From Fratercula arctica (lineage: Eukaryota; Chordata; Aves; Charadriiformes; Alcidae), in assembly GCA_947846985.1 (NCBI GenBank), contig CANTUZ010000025.1, positions 14,196,100 to 14,260,099 on the forward strand: DNA of 64,000 nt. Direction: 5' to 3'. Position numbers and translations under genes: made by a program. Below the pieces are notes generated by a model. That model saw nothing but the letters and a program-made list of their open reading frames with translations, was not told where the DNA came from and ran no database searches. Below are positions 20,527 to 33,955 of the stretch, piece after piece (positions within the stretch are counted from its first letter, which is position 1; each line of letters begins with the position of its first letter).

Positions 20527-22921
20527 CATGAAAATAAGAGAGAAATCAATTACAGTTCCTTGTAAATGAGTAGTTATTCTCTCCCAAACCTTTTTACTCA
20601 TCTTAGACCATGGGGGTTTTCTTTGTCTTTGTACAACCTTCCATCACAGCATCATGCACATTTAATGAAGGAGTTCAATATTGTCTGGCCTTCTGAATCC
20701 CAGATATCTCTGTTCAGTGCCACTTACTATTACTCCTGCTGTATGGGCATTCAGTTAGTTTTCAGTACACGAAGCTGAGTTCATATCTCAGCCAATTTGA
20801 ACTAATTTTTGGAGACAGTGTATCAAATGATTTACTAAAATCCAAATATATTATGCCAAATGCATTCCCTTCAGCCACTAATTTTGTAATTCTGTCATAA
20901 ACAAGCAATCAGATTCATCTGACAGGATTCGTTCTCCTAAAGCCCTGCTGCTTATTTATAATAACCATCCACAAATACATGAAAGATGCATGCAGCAAAA
21001 ATGGAAAGAGGCTGGATCCTGCAAGATATAGAAAGCTGAAGTTCAACAAAAATAAATTGTGTGGTGAAGCAATCCACTGGTTAGATGAACAGTACTCTGA
21101 AACAGACACTACAGAGATTGATAGGTTATATGACTTGCAACTGAAAGAATTCAGATTTTAGTCAACATAACGTACTTTCAACTACCTATCACTTTTTTGT
21201 TTGTTTATTTCTATTTTCTTGCTGCCTGTAAAGACTGTATGTGTCTCAAAAAGCTGTGGAAGAGTAAGATAAACTTTCATAAGTGAGTTTCTGTTCAGGG
21301 ATAGGATGCAGGGGAGATTATATTAAAAAGAAAAACAAAACAAAACAAAAGAATGAAAACATATGAAAACCTCATTTGTTTTTCCAATATGTTTCATAGT
21401 CTAAAATGAAAACAGTAACAATGAAAAAGGTTATGTAAAATACTTCCATTCAGAATAGAAAATACTTTTTTTAGGACAGCATCCATAATGGTAATACTCG
21501 CACTTCAGCTCCGTTTCAAAACTGGCAATATTTTCTATTACAACTGCTGTATATTACAGCACTCCATAACACGTCAGACTCTAGGTATGATTCTATTATT
21601 GATATATAGTGATATGTATGTGCTGCACACATAAATATCACATTAGTTTTCCTGATTTTGTGGGAGGTGGCAAGTAACAACATACTAAATCCATATCATA
21701 TTACTGTAGTGGTTATAAATGTATGAAGAGATGGGATAAATTCCCTACTTGGTGCTCATAGTCTAGAAAATTATCTTAGACACCTCAGCCTTTTCTATGT
21801 CTAAAACAAGGTGTAATGAATACTACTCCTGTGTGCAGAACAACTCTGTCTCTAATATTAGGTACATTTGTTGTTATTCAAAGGTAAATGATTTTATATT
21901 TAGTCATTCAGTAAGTATCCTGCTTACTCTTTCTATGAAGTTACTGAATTATGAACAATGCACTTCCATTTCTTGAAGAAAGAACCTACTGCACCCTAGT
22001 TTCAATGAACAACTGCTAATAATAATGAACAAATGCTAATAGTTCCAATTTGTCCATCTAAATTTTTTCAAGAAAATGGACGTGAGGGTTTTCTTCATTT
22101 ATTACTTCATATCATCAAAATTCCAGAAAATGTACATGTCTAGTTGTGGTGCACCATAGAAAGAGTTTAGAGGTCAAGAAAGCAAAGCAAGTTGTGACTG
22201 ACAACTAATCAAAGGTATGGATTTGAAGATAATAAAAATACAAAAGGCATAAATTAATCTGACAGCCAATCAGAATTTTTTGGAAGTGAAATATTGACTT
22301 CAAGCATTTGAAAAAGTGGTCTGCAAGCTGTTCATAACATTTCAGCCATTTCTCTTCATCTCACCCAGGACTGAAAATTTTCACTTTTCATAGGACCAAT
22401 CATTTGCACGAATTGCCTCTTAGCCAAGCCATGACATATCAGTCAATGTAGTAATTGGAAGCGGCCTCTATTTTCCCCTAAAATGTTTCTTATGACTTGA
22501 TTTATACGTTTACATAATAGTTTGCTTAGTAGCTTCTATCTATCTTATTTCTTTTGTAAACATTTTCTTTCCCTACATTGTAAACTTACCTTCTAGTTAA
22601 CTACTAGATTTTTCATTGTCTCATCTTTAAATTAACCATCAGACAATCCATTAGTATTCCTTAATTTGCCAGAAGGACATATAGTGAATACCTTGCATTC
22701 CTCTGCAGGTATGATGACCACTGATTTCACAGTGTTTCAGGTAACTGAACCTTTGGTAATGTAACGAAAGAGTTTCCAGTTATGGAACTAAATACAATGG
22801 TGGTTGGTTTTTCTTTTGCCTTAAAAATACAAACTGCTTCTGAATTCACAGAGTGATATTGCTCCTTTCAATTGTAAGAAGACTTTAAACACATTTCATG
22901 CTTCATGTCACCCATTACTAC
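20527..22921. other. Non-coding stretch with old repeats
   Basis: Apart from an old CR1-like piece at 20790-20960 nothing is recognised. The 60-codon frame at 20979-21161 looks protein-like (charged, with WLDEQYS and RLYDLQLKEF) but matches no family I can name. Confidence 0.45.
20790..20960 (-). mobile_element. Ancient CR1-like fragment
   Basis: On the minus strand the order is a decayed QQGFRR-type block, then an aspartate-less remnant of the [10 protein letters not shown] region. This is the arrangement seen in the young CR1s in this window. Heavily substituted. Confidence 0.55.
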
Positions 22922-22926
22922 ATAGC

Positions 22927-24090
22927 TGTGGAATAATTACTAAAATGATCAAAAATACAGCATTGTTCACACCTTAAGGAAAGGTATAAAATCAAAAAGC
23001 TTCTAGGGTAGAATACGGCCGCAGCTGGTATGCAAAGAATCCACGACATCTGAGATACCCTGTACAATATTGCTTGCAAAGCAACATGGGGGATGGAGAG
23101 GAATGTAACCTTCCACAGCCCTGCCCTGTGATAATACAGCAGATATGGGAACGAGATGGTACTATGGAACTGATAAGCTGCATACCTACTACCCTGAGCC
23201 AACAGTCTGTCAAATTTTGATGAAATGCTGTCCTTTGTGCGAACTTTGCTCATTATAATGTCATTATAATACCAAAACACACCTCCATCCCAAAGGCTAC
23301 CCACCTCCAAGGTGCGACCACTCCTCCTTGAGTCTGCGCCCTGAAATTTTCATAATCTATATCTTTAAATGTAAAGCAAGAGAATTTTACACCAATCATA
23401 ATAAAAGTATGTATGACTAAAGTCACTCAAACTCCACCTTGAAGGTAAAAAATAGTATAAAAATAGCCCAAGAAAGGGGGGATATCAGGGAAGAAATCAC
23501 CGTGGACAAGTAAAGGAGGACTGCCTTTGACTTCCGGGACCAGTCAATGGGCTGAGCCTTTCTTTCCCCCCCCATAGGGACGCCTTTGGGTAAGACTTAG
23601 ATTATACCGAGTGTTTCCTCGGGAAACTTAGAAATCTCTCTAGAGAGTCTCTTTCCTACATTTATAGCCAGGCTGTATTGTTTATAAATTTGTCACGCAT
23701 TTTGTATATTTAACAATACCTTCATTTGCACGTGCTTTGCAGACAAGTGTATTTATCACCGGCAATCCTAAGAACCTATATATCTGTTGTTTAAATAAAC
23801 TGCACTGTTTAAGTAGCTAGTCGTTTCGGTTTCTCACTGAACGCGACCAAAGACTCGAAAGTGGCCGTGCTAGTTCATGAGCATGACTAGACTGAAGGTG
23901 CAGTCCACTATTAGTGTATCCAAATTGTAATAGTTTAATACATATTAAACGCGACTGGACTGATAGTGCTGAATTGGGCATCACTCAGAATTTAAACCTA
24001 GCCACACCTAGCCTCCCACCTCAGTGAGGAGTGTTAGAACGCAAGGGGGTTTATTTTCTGCCAAAACTGTTTTGCCCCTTTCACGCAACA
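22927..24090 (+). mobile_element. Solo LTR, 1164 bp, family F
   Basis: The block starts TGTGGAATAA and ends CACGCAACA. It is flanked by a perfect 5-bp duplication, atagc, at 22922-22926 and 24091-24095. A TATAAAAATA box lies near 23456 and AATAAA at 23794-23799, in correct order on the plus strand. U5 contains a short hairpin-like cctcagtgagg element near 24020 that resembles a segment of the LTR at 35214-35923. No internal viral sequence is present. Confidence 0.9.
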
Positions 24091-24095
24091 ATAGC

Positions 24096-25133
24096 AACCA
24101 TCTCTGTACTGATAAATAGTACTTTTAACAATTCACGGCAACATTAAACCCCACAAGGCAATAAGGATGGGATTCACCTCAGCTAACTTTAGCCATCTGA
24201 AAATTAGGTGATTAATGTAAAGTAATATTGTAAAACAATTTTGTTTTAAATAGAAAAGGGAAAGCATCTTTAGAGGGACATTCATCCCATCTTAAAATAG
24301 TGTTTAAGATGGTAGGATGACTTTTCTAGGTAGAGGTTTGTGTCTCACCATTAATTTAGAGGGTGTTATGATGACTACTATAGACAAGATGCTCACTAAA
24401 ATTGCCTAAATGCGGGTAAATAAGTCCTACCCTACATGTCACCAAACAGCAAAGAGAAAATTAAATATAAACAAACCACTTGAATTTGGTCACCGTTCTT
24501 GTACTCTTCATTATTATTCTGATATTTCACACATTCTCATTCATTTAATGTAGTGGGTTTACACCCCCAAAAAACCTTATTTCTTATTTTTTGGGTGGTG
24601 TGATTGTTGTGGGTTTTTTGTTAAAGCTGAGGAGTGTTTTTTTTTACTGAGGAGAATGCCACTCACACCATTCCTCCAACAGGATTACTAAGTGTGCATG
24701 AAAATATTTGCCTTCTTTCTGGTGTAATGTAAAGAAATAAATGTAAATCAAACACATGAAGGGCAGACCTAAGAAACAGAGGACTGTACTGTACTGTGGG
24801 AAGTAGTAGCTCTGCTTATAGGGGCTATAATGGGCAAACAAGCCGATGCAAATCCTCCAAGCTGTGGCTATAATGAGAAAAAGCTAATGCAATCCCTGAC
24901 TGTCTCAACAGATGAATAGGAAATAAGGACTGGTTTAACATTTATATATGACAAAGATAAAATAGATTTTAAAATATATATATGTTTTAACACTCTTAAT
25001 GCTCATTTTTCAAAAACAACAATGAAAAATCAGGGAAGATGCAGAAAAGAACTAAAAAAATTATTTAAGAGCCATGGAAAATGCCTTATATTGAGACATT
25101 TAAAGAGCTCTACCTATTTACCTTATCAAGAAC
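24096..25133. other. Non-coding stretch
   Basis: No gene is recognised. It contains one imperfect hairpin (24561-24601) and a TA-rich run near 24970. Confidence 0.5.
24561..24601. repeat. Imperfect inverted repeat
   Basis: The arm acacccccaaaaaa and the arm ttttttgggtggtgt are complementary apart from one bulge, with a short loop between. It may be chance or a relic of a small transposon. Confidence 0.5.
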
Positions 25134-25139
25134 AAGATT

Positions 25140-25458
25140 TGTGGCAGATCTACGAGCAGAGGCCTGCGTACAGCCAAGGACACAGTGAGTAGAGCACACA
25201 GAAACAGGAACGCAGATATCAATACGGATGGAACAAAGAGGAACTGGTGCAATATAAACATGGAACAAGAAAAGAGCTTCGCATGCTTATCTTGGTGGGA
25301 ACTGGATAAGGCAACTGGGTTAGTGATCTGAAATATGTGTTTACTTGCCTAGCAGGTGCATGGAAAGTTTTAGAGTTCGGGTATAAAAGCCAAGGCTTGA
25401 GAAGCAATAAACGATTTTGTGCTTATCACAGACGGAGTCCGTGCCTTCATACACCACA
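25140..25458 (+). mobile_element. Solo LTR of the betaretrovirus-like family
   Basis: This 319-bp LTR is nearly identical in reverse to the LTRs of the provirus at 14063-20520. It is flanked by a perfect 6-bp duplication, aagatt, at 25134-25139 and 25459-25464. The TATAAAA box lies at 25382-25388 and AATAAA at 25406-25411. It is a product of recombination between the two LTRs of a former provirus. Confidence 0.95.
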
Positions 25459-25464
25459 AAGATT

Positions 25465-28131
25465 GAGAGGTGTTTTGATTAAAGTGTCTAAGTACCTTCA
25501 TAGGGAGAAAACGCTAACTACTAAAAAGCTCTTTAATCTAGCAGAGCAATGCATAACAAGAGAGGATGTCTGAAGCTGAAGCCAGACAAATTAGAAATAA
25601 ATCACAGTATTTTTTAACAGTGTGGGTGACTAACCACTGGAACAAGCTACTAAGGAAAAAAAGTGGATTCTTTTCAAGCTTGCTTAATCAAGCTTGAATG
25701 TCTCTCTGGAAGATTAAGCATCACTTGAAGTAGCTAAGTTTTGAGTGAGACTTGAAAGAGAAGAATGTTTACATAAGGACAGGAAGATCTTTTAGTGGTC
25801 TTGATGTGGAGATATTCCATTGGAAATAAGGACTTAGAGCATTCAGGAAGTCAGTTTTAATGATCTCATTGCCCCCTCTGCCTTTAAAATCTGTGAATCA
25901 TGCAAATTGTAAGCAAAGTCTGGCCTCAGCCAGAGCTTTATTGAGTCCATTGAAGTAGAATTAACTGGTCTATCAAGGATCTTAATTTTTAAGCAAAAGA
26001 AAGTAGGAAATAACATTTGCTACCCTTGAATATATTCTAGATTTCAGACAATTTCCCATTCTGCTCTAGGACAAATTGAAGAACATTTTCAGCTTACTGA
26101 ATCTTGCCAGCATTTTGGGGAATGATTCTGTATGAGCAGATTTTCTGCTTGTGTGGGTCTCCTGCAGTCTCACCTATAGTGAAATTATAATCACCACAAT
26201 GCAGCAGTGCAATAATAGAAATCATTGCCTGAGAGTCATCAGGACATTGTTTTTGAAATGGCATTTTAGGTGTCCTGAAGTGTGTGTTTGCCTCATGTTG
26301 TGATATTATATATTTGCATTTACACTGAGTGCTTAGACATAAAGGAACACTGTAATTTGTCTATATGACAGTAAAGCATGTGGGTTCAAGAGCCCAAAAG
26401 GATAAACCAAAATCTCAGAAGGGCAAAGTTCCTGTAGAAAATATGTTATTTGCATTTGAATCTGCTCTAGTCCTATGTCCAGCTGGACAGAGTACATTCA
26501 GCTGCATATTGTATACTATTGTGTGCACATGTGTCTGTGCAGTGGAGTGGCGTTCATTTGGATTATGTCCCTGTACACTGCTGCGGCTCCTTCTGCCTGT
26601 CTGGGTATGTGTTATGCTGTGGATACATTGAGGCATAGATCTGAAATACAAACACATGTGTTTGTGAATGATTAGATGAATAATACTTTTATTGCTATCT
26701 GTTACAAAGAATTTTCTTTCTTGTCCCCTCAAGATATAACTATGAATTAAAGAAAGCTGGCAATTACAAGCTGCTGCTGCTGAACAAGAGAACAGGGACA
26801 GTGACTGTTGACACAGGTTTATTTCTTCCATCTTTCTTTTTTTCTTTCCTTTTCTCCTGCCTTTCTTTTGGCTCAAGACAAGTTTAGAGGCCAGTGTTTC
26901 TCCTCTGCACTCCACTGGCTGTTCCAGCCTGGAGCTAGCTTGTTATAACCTACTTAGTCAGTTGGGTGCTGTCAGTCACTGCTTCAGAATCAATGGTTGC
27001 AGATGTGAGCTTGGATGCAATGTTATTTCCCCCCGCAGTAACAAACAGTTAATAGATTTTATTTTAGTTATTCTAACTGCTTCGTCTTATGAAAAAGGGG
27101 AAGAAATTTAGGGGAGTTGCAATTGATTTGCAGATAAACACATGCTCACCAAAATGAGGTGAAATCTTTTGAAGTAGCAATTCCATGTCCAAGTGCAATA
27201 TTAATAACGACACAAATCATAAATTCAACCTATAGGGAATTTGTTTGCATGAACCTGAATTGTCAGTTTATCAGGATTTTGCTAAAGGACAGGTCTATCA
27301 TCAGGGGAGCATGGTTTTCTTATTTAAAAAAAAAAAAAGCACAAGCATAGCTACATTTGGAAAGTCAGAACATTGTTATTGTATTATTTATTATTGTTGT
27401 TGTTGCTGTTATTATTATTATTATTATTATTATTTCCTCCAGAGAGAATAAAAATTTTTGGTGCTTCTCCTTGCTTTGGAGGGGTGGTCATGACTGAAAG
27501 TTGTCCTTGTATTTATATGAATTTACACACCTTTGTTGATATATCAAATTGCTCTCATGCAGCATTCTCCCAGATGCTGCTGGCTTTCAGGGAGAAGCAG
27601 GAGGGAGACTCTGGGTAGTTACTTGTTCCAAAGCCAGTGCTAACTTTTCCTGATGTTGTCAGATCAGGTTACCATTGCAGCTCTGAGGTCTTAATTGCAT
27701 TCCAGACAGCCTTGGCTCTAATTTTAACCCTAGTCCTTAGGAAATATCACCGTTTCAGGGTGGCAGATTTTAAAACCAATGATGGGAACACAGCAAAGGA
27801 GCCTTGTAAGTTATATATTCAAAAAATGCTTTCAAGGATTAAGACAGCTCTGTGTGAAGGGAGATAAAGGCTGCATCTCACCTGTCCCAGGCCCTCAATG
27901 AGCGTGCCCTGGACCCCAGTGGCTTGCACACCAGAGTTTGGTTCCCAGAAGATCCAGGGAGGAAAACTGTGGCAAAAGACTTCAGGCCTTTCTCTTCTTA
28001 TGGTGAGGAGATATAACTAGGAAACACTGCCCTTGATTCCACCAGTTAGACTGTCTTTCAGTTGCCTTTCTCCTGGTGAATTTCTCTCAGTTCCTGTGAA
28101 AAAAATATGTACCTCTATTATCTACAAATAA
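25465..28131. other. Non-coding stretch
   Basis: No gene or young transposon is recognised. It contains a TTA/TTG microsatellite at 27376-27434. Frames such as 26415-26915 on the minus strand have no family signature. Confidence 0.5.
27376..27434. repeat. (TTA/TTG)n microsatellite
   Basis: An interrupted trinucleotide run with TTG units passes into a pure TTA array. Confidence 0.9.
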
Positions 28132-28136
28132 GCAAA

Positions 28137-28857
28137 TGTCATGGTTTAGGCTGGATTGGCCAATGACGAGACAGATGCTCTCCCCCCAACTCTCCCTCCA
28201 AGGAGAGGAGGAGGAGAGATAAAGAAATTTATGAGTTTAGAAGTATATTAATAATAAAATAAAAAAGGAAATAATGAAATAGATACAGTATATACAAAAA
28301 CATATCAAGCTCCCAGGATGACATCACCAGCAGGCACTAGGGAAGTCCCAGACTGGACTGAGCAACGGATGGGAACTGGATTCTGGATCTGGAGTCAGGA
28401 ACACACGGATCAGGATCAAAGGCAGATGAACAGACAGGGTCTTCCTCAGACATCAGCCATTGAAGGAAGAGCACTGACCCTTTGATCCCTCAGCTTTTAT
28501 ACTGAGCATGGGGCAGATGGGATGGAATACCCCTGTTGGTCAATTTTGGGTCACCTGTCCTGTCCGCTCTTCCCTGTCGGTGGGACCCCTCTATGCTTTT
28601 CCGTTTCTGACCCTCCAACGGGGCAAATAATGAAATTAGCTGACCTTGGTTGTTATAGCAATAAGTATAAGCAAGAGCCTCTCTGCATACCATTCCTTGG
28701 CATTAACTGTAAACATAGGTCTTATCACTCTGAGAACGAACATTTTTCTGCACAATATGCTGTTAATTTCAGAGAGTTTAGTTAGTTAGAAGAGGTCTAG
28801 CTAAGAAGTAAAATTACTGATCAGAAAGTTGGTTTTGTTTTACTTCAAACCTGGACA
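28137..28857 (-). mobile_element. Solo LTR, family A (long form), minus strand
   Basis: This 721-bp block has TG...CA ends, starting TGTCATGG and ending CTGGACA on the plus strand. It is flanked by gcaaa at 28132-28136 and 28858-28862. The minus-strand TATAAAAGCTGAGG box lies at about 28489-28502. It is very similar over its whole length to 62635-63366. Confidence 0.95.
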
Positions 28858-28862
28858 GCAAA

Positions 28863-31608
28863 TATTTCCCAAGCTTTTCACAGGAAGTGATAAGCCAAAC
28901 GGCAAATTTGATGGATATGAGAAGTAGGAAGAAAATGTCTTCTTTTACTTCCAAACAAGGATAAAGTAAGGCTGAGATGGTACTGGAGTTCTCATTTCTA
29001 GTGGACAGTGTTACTGAAGGAAGACACAAATCTTCCCCTAGCTGAAGTCAACAGCAGAATTACTACCAGGTGATGATAGTTCAGGTTATGTCTTCTAATA
29101 TGATTGTTCTCAGAAAGGACAGAAATTAGCGCTCTGAAAATTTTCATGGGACATTTTGGGTTGCAATGGAAAGAAAAACTAAAGTGCTAAGATTTTAATG
29201 AGGTAATTTGAACACTCTTATGCCTTTTGCTGAAACTGTTGTTTGACCAAATCAGGAAGTACATAGAGAAATCCTGACTGGGAGGAGGGAACATTTTCAC
29301 TGTCACCTAGAATGACCTCCTTTTTGGCCATCACATGAACTGAGTCCTGTTCTCTATTTTCATGCCTCACTGCATTTCTGAGCACAAAGACAGACTCTCA
29401 CTTTGGGCAAAGAGGGGCCGTAGGCAGTAGGCTGGTGTTCAGAAGATTCCCCTTCCACCAAGATTCCTGAACGTAGGGGTCCTATATCAACACAGCAGAA
29501 AAAGGCTCCCATATCCTAGGTTTTTAAAGCTGAAAAACAGCGATGGTACACACAAACCTGGAAAGAAATGGCTCCCAGGATTTTTTCATCTCTGGAAATC
29601 ATTTAAAGATAAATGTTTTAACTCCAAATACTGCCATAGACTACTTAATTCCCACAGGATTCATGAACCTGCTTTTAGCTACTACTATCATATTTTGTTC
29701 TTACCTATGAATATGGATATCTCGAATATATTCCTTTGTGTGAACGAGAAGCTTCAAAAAGCCCTCACCAGTGGAAATTTAGAACAAATATTTCTTAAAG
29801 CAAGTGACCAACATAGAAATAAAATGGACAGTCTGTAAAAATAAAAAAGGGAGATAAAAACTTTTAGAAAGTAATATCTATATATGAATTTAACATAGAG
29901 ATTAAGAATATATTTTATATATTAGAAGAAAAAAAAATTATTATTGCTATAATATGGGTCTCATCCAAGTCTTGGAGCCCTCAAGCAGTTGAAAGTTACC
30001 CAGCAATGAAAACCTGCCTAGAGTTGCTAAATACTGCAATGTTTGACTGCCCACGCATCACAGTTGCCCCTGTTTCAATGTGGAAGTGCTGCCCTGCAAG
30101 AGATTTTACTTACCATTCATTTATTTATTTAAATTACTTCTACAGGGCCAAGTGAGTTCTGGGAAATGTACCAGACTGTGATCCCTAGAGACTCAACTTC
30201 TCCTACTTATCTAAAGAAAAACTAACAAGAAATTGCACAGATCCAAAATGCTATACTTTCCCTTCCCCTCCTCTGCCCACACACAAGCCCACATAGAGAA
30301 CTGCAGGCACCATTTCCTGGAAAAATTCAGTTTCTAGGCTGAAAACAAGAGTTATGCTGAGTATATTCTGTCTAAAGTGAAATTTGGCTGAAATTTAGGG
30401 GATCTCTTCTAAGAAAGCAATTAGGAACACTTGCTCTCAGTTCCACCTGCTCCTGGCAGCACTTAGTCCCCTCAGGATAAAGCATCAATCTACCTCAGAC
30501 TGAATAATCCCCAGCACCACATTCACATATAGAACTAGTAACACATATCTCACCACATCCTGGTTATATTAAGTACTAATTTTTTTTCAGTTCTCTTGTA
30601 AATAAAATGCCCTTTCTGAGTATGGAAGATTAATCTGAACTCCCAGTTCATGTTCCTTATTTTCTAGAAGACTGTCCTAAATATTAGGCTATACAGAAGA
30701 CTAGGTCCTTCTTTGTTCAGTTTTTGAATTTTGCATTTCACAGTCAGCAAATTGTGAGGAATTTGTCTTCTATACAGCATAGTTTGTAAGTAAGCAGACT
30801 AAAATAAGCAGTCTAAATATGATCCTGGGTGCTTTGTCCTTACTTTTAGAAAACAATGTTATATCATAATATCTTTATCCTTGCCTAACTTTACTTCAAG
30901 TTTCTAATGTTTCATTTATTTAGGAACACCACCACTCATACTATTAATTTCTTGCATTTAAAAGTTGGGGTTTTTTTGCGTTTACTCTGGCTCATCCTGG
31001 CTGTCGATCTCCCCTACTTACCTGCTAACTGAGTTAAGGATTCTGACTGACTTGAAGAACGGCTCTTGGTCTGGGATTTTTTCTAGAAATCAAAGATTTC
31101 TCCTTCCTCTGTGATAAGAGAATGACAAAATTAAATGATTCTATGCATTTTATCCTCATATCTTAACAGTAACTGGAATGATAAATATATATTACACATA
31201 TAGATCTATTCCTCTGTGACCGTTTATCTGCCCATTATGCTTTGACTGAACATGCAATTTTCCTGTGTAATTTTAGGAACCAGGTGTGCTTTTGCTGTCT
31301 GTAAGAGGCTGTTTCTCTCTACAATAAGCTCTCCATACTTAGGAGAATGAAGACTTCTAGACAAGTGTTGCTTAAGTCAAAACCTGAAGAGAAGGATGCA
31401 CTTCAAAAGTTCCTTTAAAAGCTTTAAAAGGTAATACTTGTTACACACATTCCCTGAGCTAAAAATGAAAAAATGAAAGTGTATCTTTTCAGAATAGGAT
31501 TTCTCTTCCATGCCTTTTAGCCATTTCAATCAGGTGTTCAACATAAATTGGTCACTTAGCTCCCCCTCCTCCCTGTTAATGGAAGGATATGCAGAGGAAA
31601 GTTGTCCA
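28863..31608. other. Non-coding stretch
   Basis: The sequence is AT-rich, with no open frame of interest and no recognisable young repeat. Confidence 0.55.
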
Positions 31609-33955
31609 CATAGAATCATAGAATGGTTTGGGTTGGAAGGGACCTTAAAGATCATATTGTTCCAACCCCCCTGCCATGAGCAGGAACACCTTCCACTAAA
31701 CCAGGTTGCTCAAAGCCCCATCCAACCTGGCCTTGAACACTTCCAGGAAAGGGGCATCCAAAACTTCTCTGGGCAACCTGTTCCAGTGCCTCACCACCCT
31801 CACAGTAAAGAATTTTTTCCTAATAAATTTCCTCTCTTTCAGTTTAAAACCGTTACCCCTCATCCTATCGCTACACTCCCTCATAAAAAGTCCCTATCTA
31901 TCTTTCCTGTTGGCCCCCTTTAAGTACTGGAAGGCTGCTATAAGGTCCCTCTGGAGCCTTCTCTTCTCCAGGCTGAACAACCCCAACTCTCTCAGTGTGT
32001 CCTGACAGGAGAGGTGCTCCAGCCCTCTGATCATCTTTGTGGCCCTCCTCTGGACCCCCCCCACAGGTCCATGTCCTTCTTATCTTGGGGGTCCCGACCT
32101 GGACGCACTACTGCAGGTGGGGGTCTCACGAGAGCAGAGTAGAGGGGGAGAATCGCCTCCCTCGACCTGCTGGCCACGCTTCTTTTGATGCAACCCAGGA
32201 TGCAGTTGGCTTTCTGGGCTGCAAGTGCACATTGCTGGCTCATGTTGAGCTTCTCATCCACCAGCACCCCCAAGTCCTTCTTCTCAGGGCTTCTCTCAAG
32301 CCATTCTCTGCCCAGCCCATATTTGTGCTTGGGATTGTCCCGACCCATGTGCAGGACCTTGTACTTGGCCTTGTTGAACTTCGTAAGGTTTGCACACGCC
32401 CACCTCTCAAGCCTGTCTGGGTCCCTCTGGATGGCATCCCTTCCCTCCAGCGTGTCGACCGCGCCACACAGCTTGGTGTCATTGGGAAACTTGCTGAGGG
32501 TGCATTCAGTCCTACTGTCCATGTCACCAACAAAGATGTTAAACAGCACTGGTCTCAATACCAGCCCCTGAGGAACGCCACTTGTCACTGTTTTCCACTT
32601 GAACATCGAGCCATTGACCGCGACTCCTTGAGTGCGACCATCCAGCCAGTTCCTCATCCACTGAGTGGTCCATCCATCAAATCCATGCCTTTCCAATTTA
32701 GAGACAAGGAGGTCATGCTGGACAGTGTCAAATGCTTTGCACAAGTCCAGGTAAATGAAGTCAGTTGCTCATCGTAGAAGGCTACCAAATTTATCAGGCA
32801 CAATTTGCCTTTGGTGAAGCCATGTTGGCTGTCACCAATCACCTCCCTATTTTCCATGTGCCTTAGCAGAGATTCCAGGAGGATCTGCTCCATGATCTTG
32901 CTGGGTACAGAGGTGAGACTGATTGGCCTGTAGTTCCCTGGGTCTTCCTATTTTCTTCTTTTTAAAAATGGGGGTTATGTTTCCCCTTTTCCAGTCAGTG
33001 AAAACTTCACTGGACTGCCACGAATTCTCAAATATGATGGATAGTGGCTTGGCAACTTCATCTGCCAGGTCGCTCAGGACCTGCAGATGTATCTCATTGG
33101 GTCGCATGGATTTGTGCACCTTCAGGTTCCTTAGATGGTCTCATACTTGATCTTCTCCTACAGTGGGTGGTTCTTCATTCTCGTCGGTCCCTGCCTTTGC
33201 TTTCTGCAACTTGGGCTGTGTGGCTAGAGCCCTTGCCAGTGAAGACCAAGGCAAAAAAGTCATTGAGTACTTCAGCCTTCTCCATATCCCGGGTGACCAT
33301 GTCTCCCATTTCCTTCCAGAGAGGGCCCACATCGTCCCTAGTCTTCCTTTTATAACTGATGTATCTGTAGAAGCTTTCCTTGTTGCCCTTGATTGACATC
33401 CCTGGCCGGATTTTATTCTGTCAGGGCTTTAGCTTTCCTAACCTGGTCTCTGGCTGCTTGGACAGTTTCTCTGTATTCCTCCCAGGCTACCTGTCCTTGC
33501 TTCCACCCTCTGTAGGCCGCCTTTTTCTGTTTGAGTTTGTCCAAGAGATCCTTGTCCATCCACGCAGGCCTCCTGGCATTTTTGCCTGACTACTTCTTTG
33601 TTGGGATGCATCGCTCCTGAGCTTGGAGGAGGTGATCCTTGAATATTAAAGCTTTCTTGGGTCCCTCTTCCCTCCAGGGCTTTATCCCATGGTAGTCTAC
33701 CAAGCAGATCCCTCAAGAGGCCAAAGTCTGCTCTCCTGAAGTCCAGGGGAGTGAGCTTTCTGTGCGCCCTCCTCGCTGCCCTAAGGATCTTGAACCATTT
33801 CATGGTCACTGAGGCCAAGGCCATCCTTGAGCTTCACATTCCCTGCCTGCCCCTCCTTGTTGGTGATAACAAGGTTCAACATGGCACCTCTCCTCATTGG
33901 CTCCTCTATCACTTGGAGAAGGAAATGATCAACATGTCCTGCCTTGTTTGATAAT
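31609..33955 (-). mobile_element. CR1 LINE copy 2, 5'-truncated
   Basis: A minus-strand CR1 with its 3' end at about 31609 (tagaatcatagaatgg) keeps the RT and C-terminal regions and a little sequence before the RT. Endonuclease is missing. Several stops and frame changes split the coding region. Confidence 0.95.
31696..33824 (-). pseudogene. CR1 copy 2 ORF2 remnant, mutated RT active site
   Basis: Reverse transcriptase of a CR1 retrotransposon, spread over minus-strand frames 33438-33824, 33175-33399, 32847-33119, 32031-32744 and 31696-31884. In order these give the pre-RT basic region, the HKSMRPNEIHLQVL block, the [12 protein letters not shown] block, SGVPQGLVL, and the C-terminal [10 protein letters not shown] block. 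The active-site tetrad, FADD in the other copies, reads FPND here, so one catalytic aspartate is lost. At least four frame breaks are present. It is a dead copy, older than copies 3 and 4. Confidence 0.9.

Noticed and set aside
32037..32777. Plus-strand 246-codon frame
   Set aside because: It is the antisense shadow of CR1 copy 2 RT. The same applies to 58895-59893 against copy 6.
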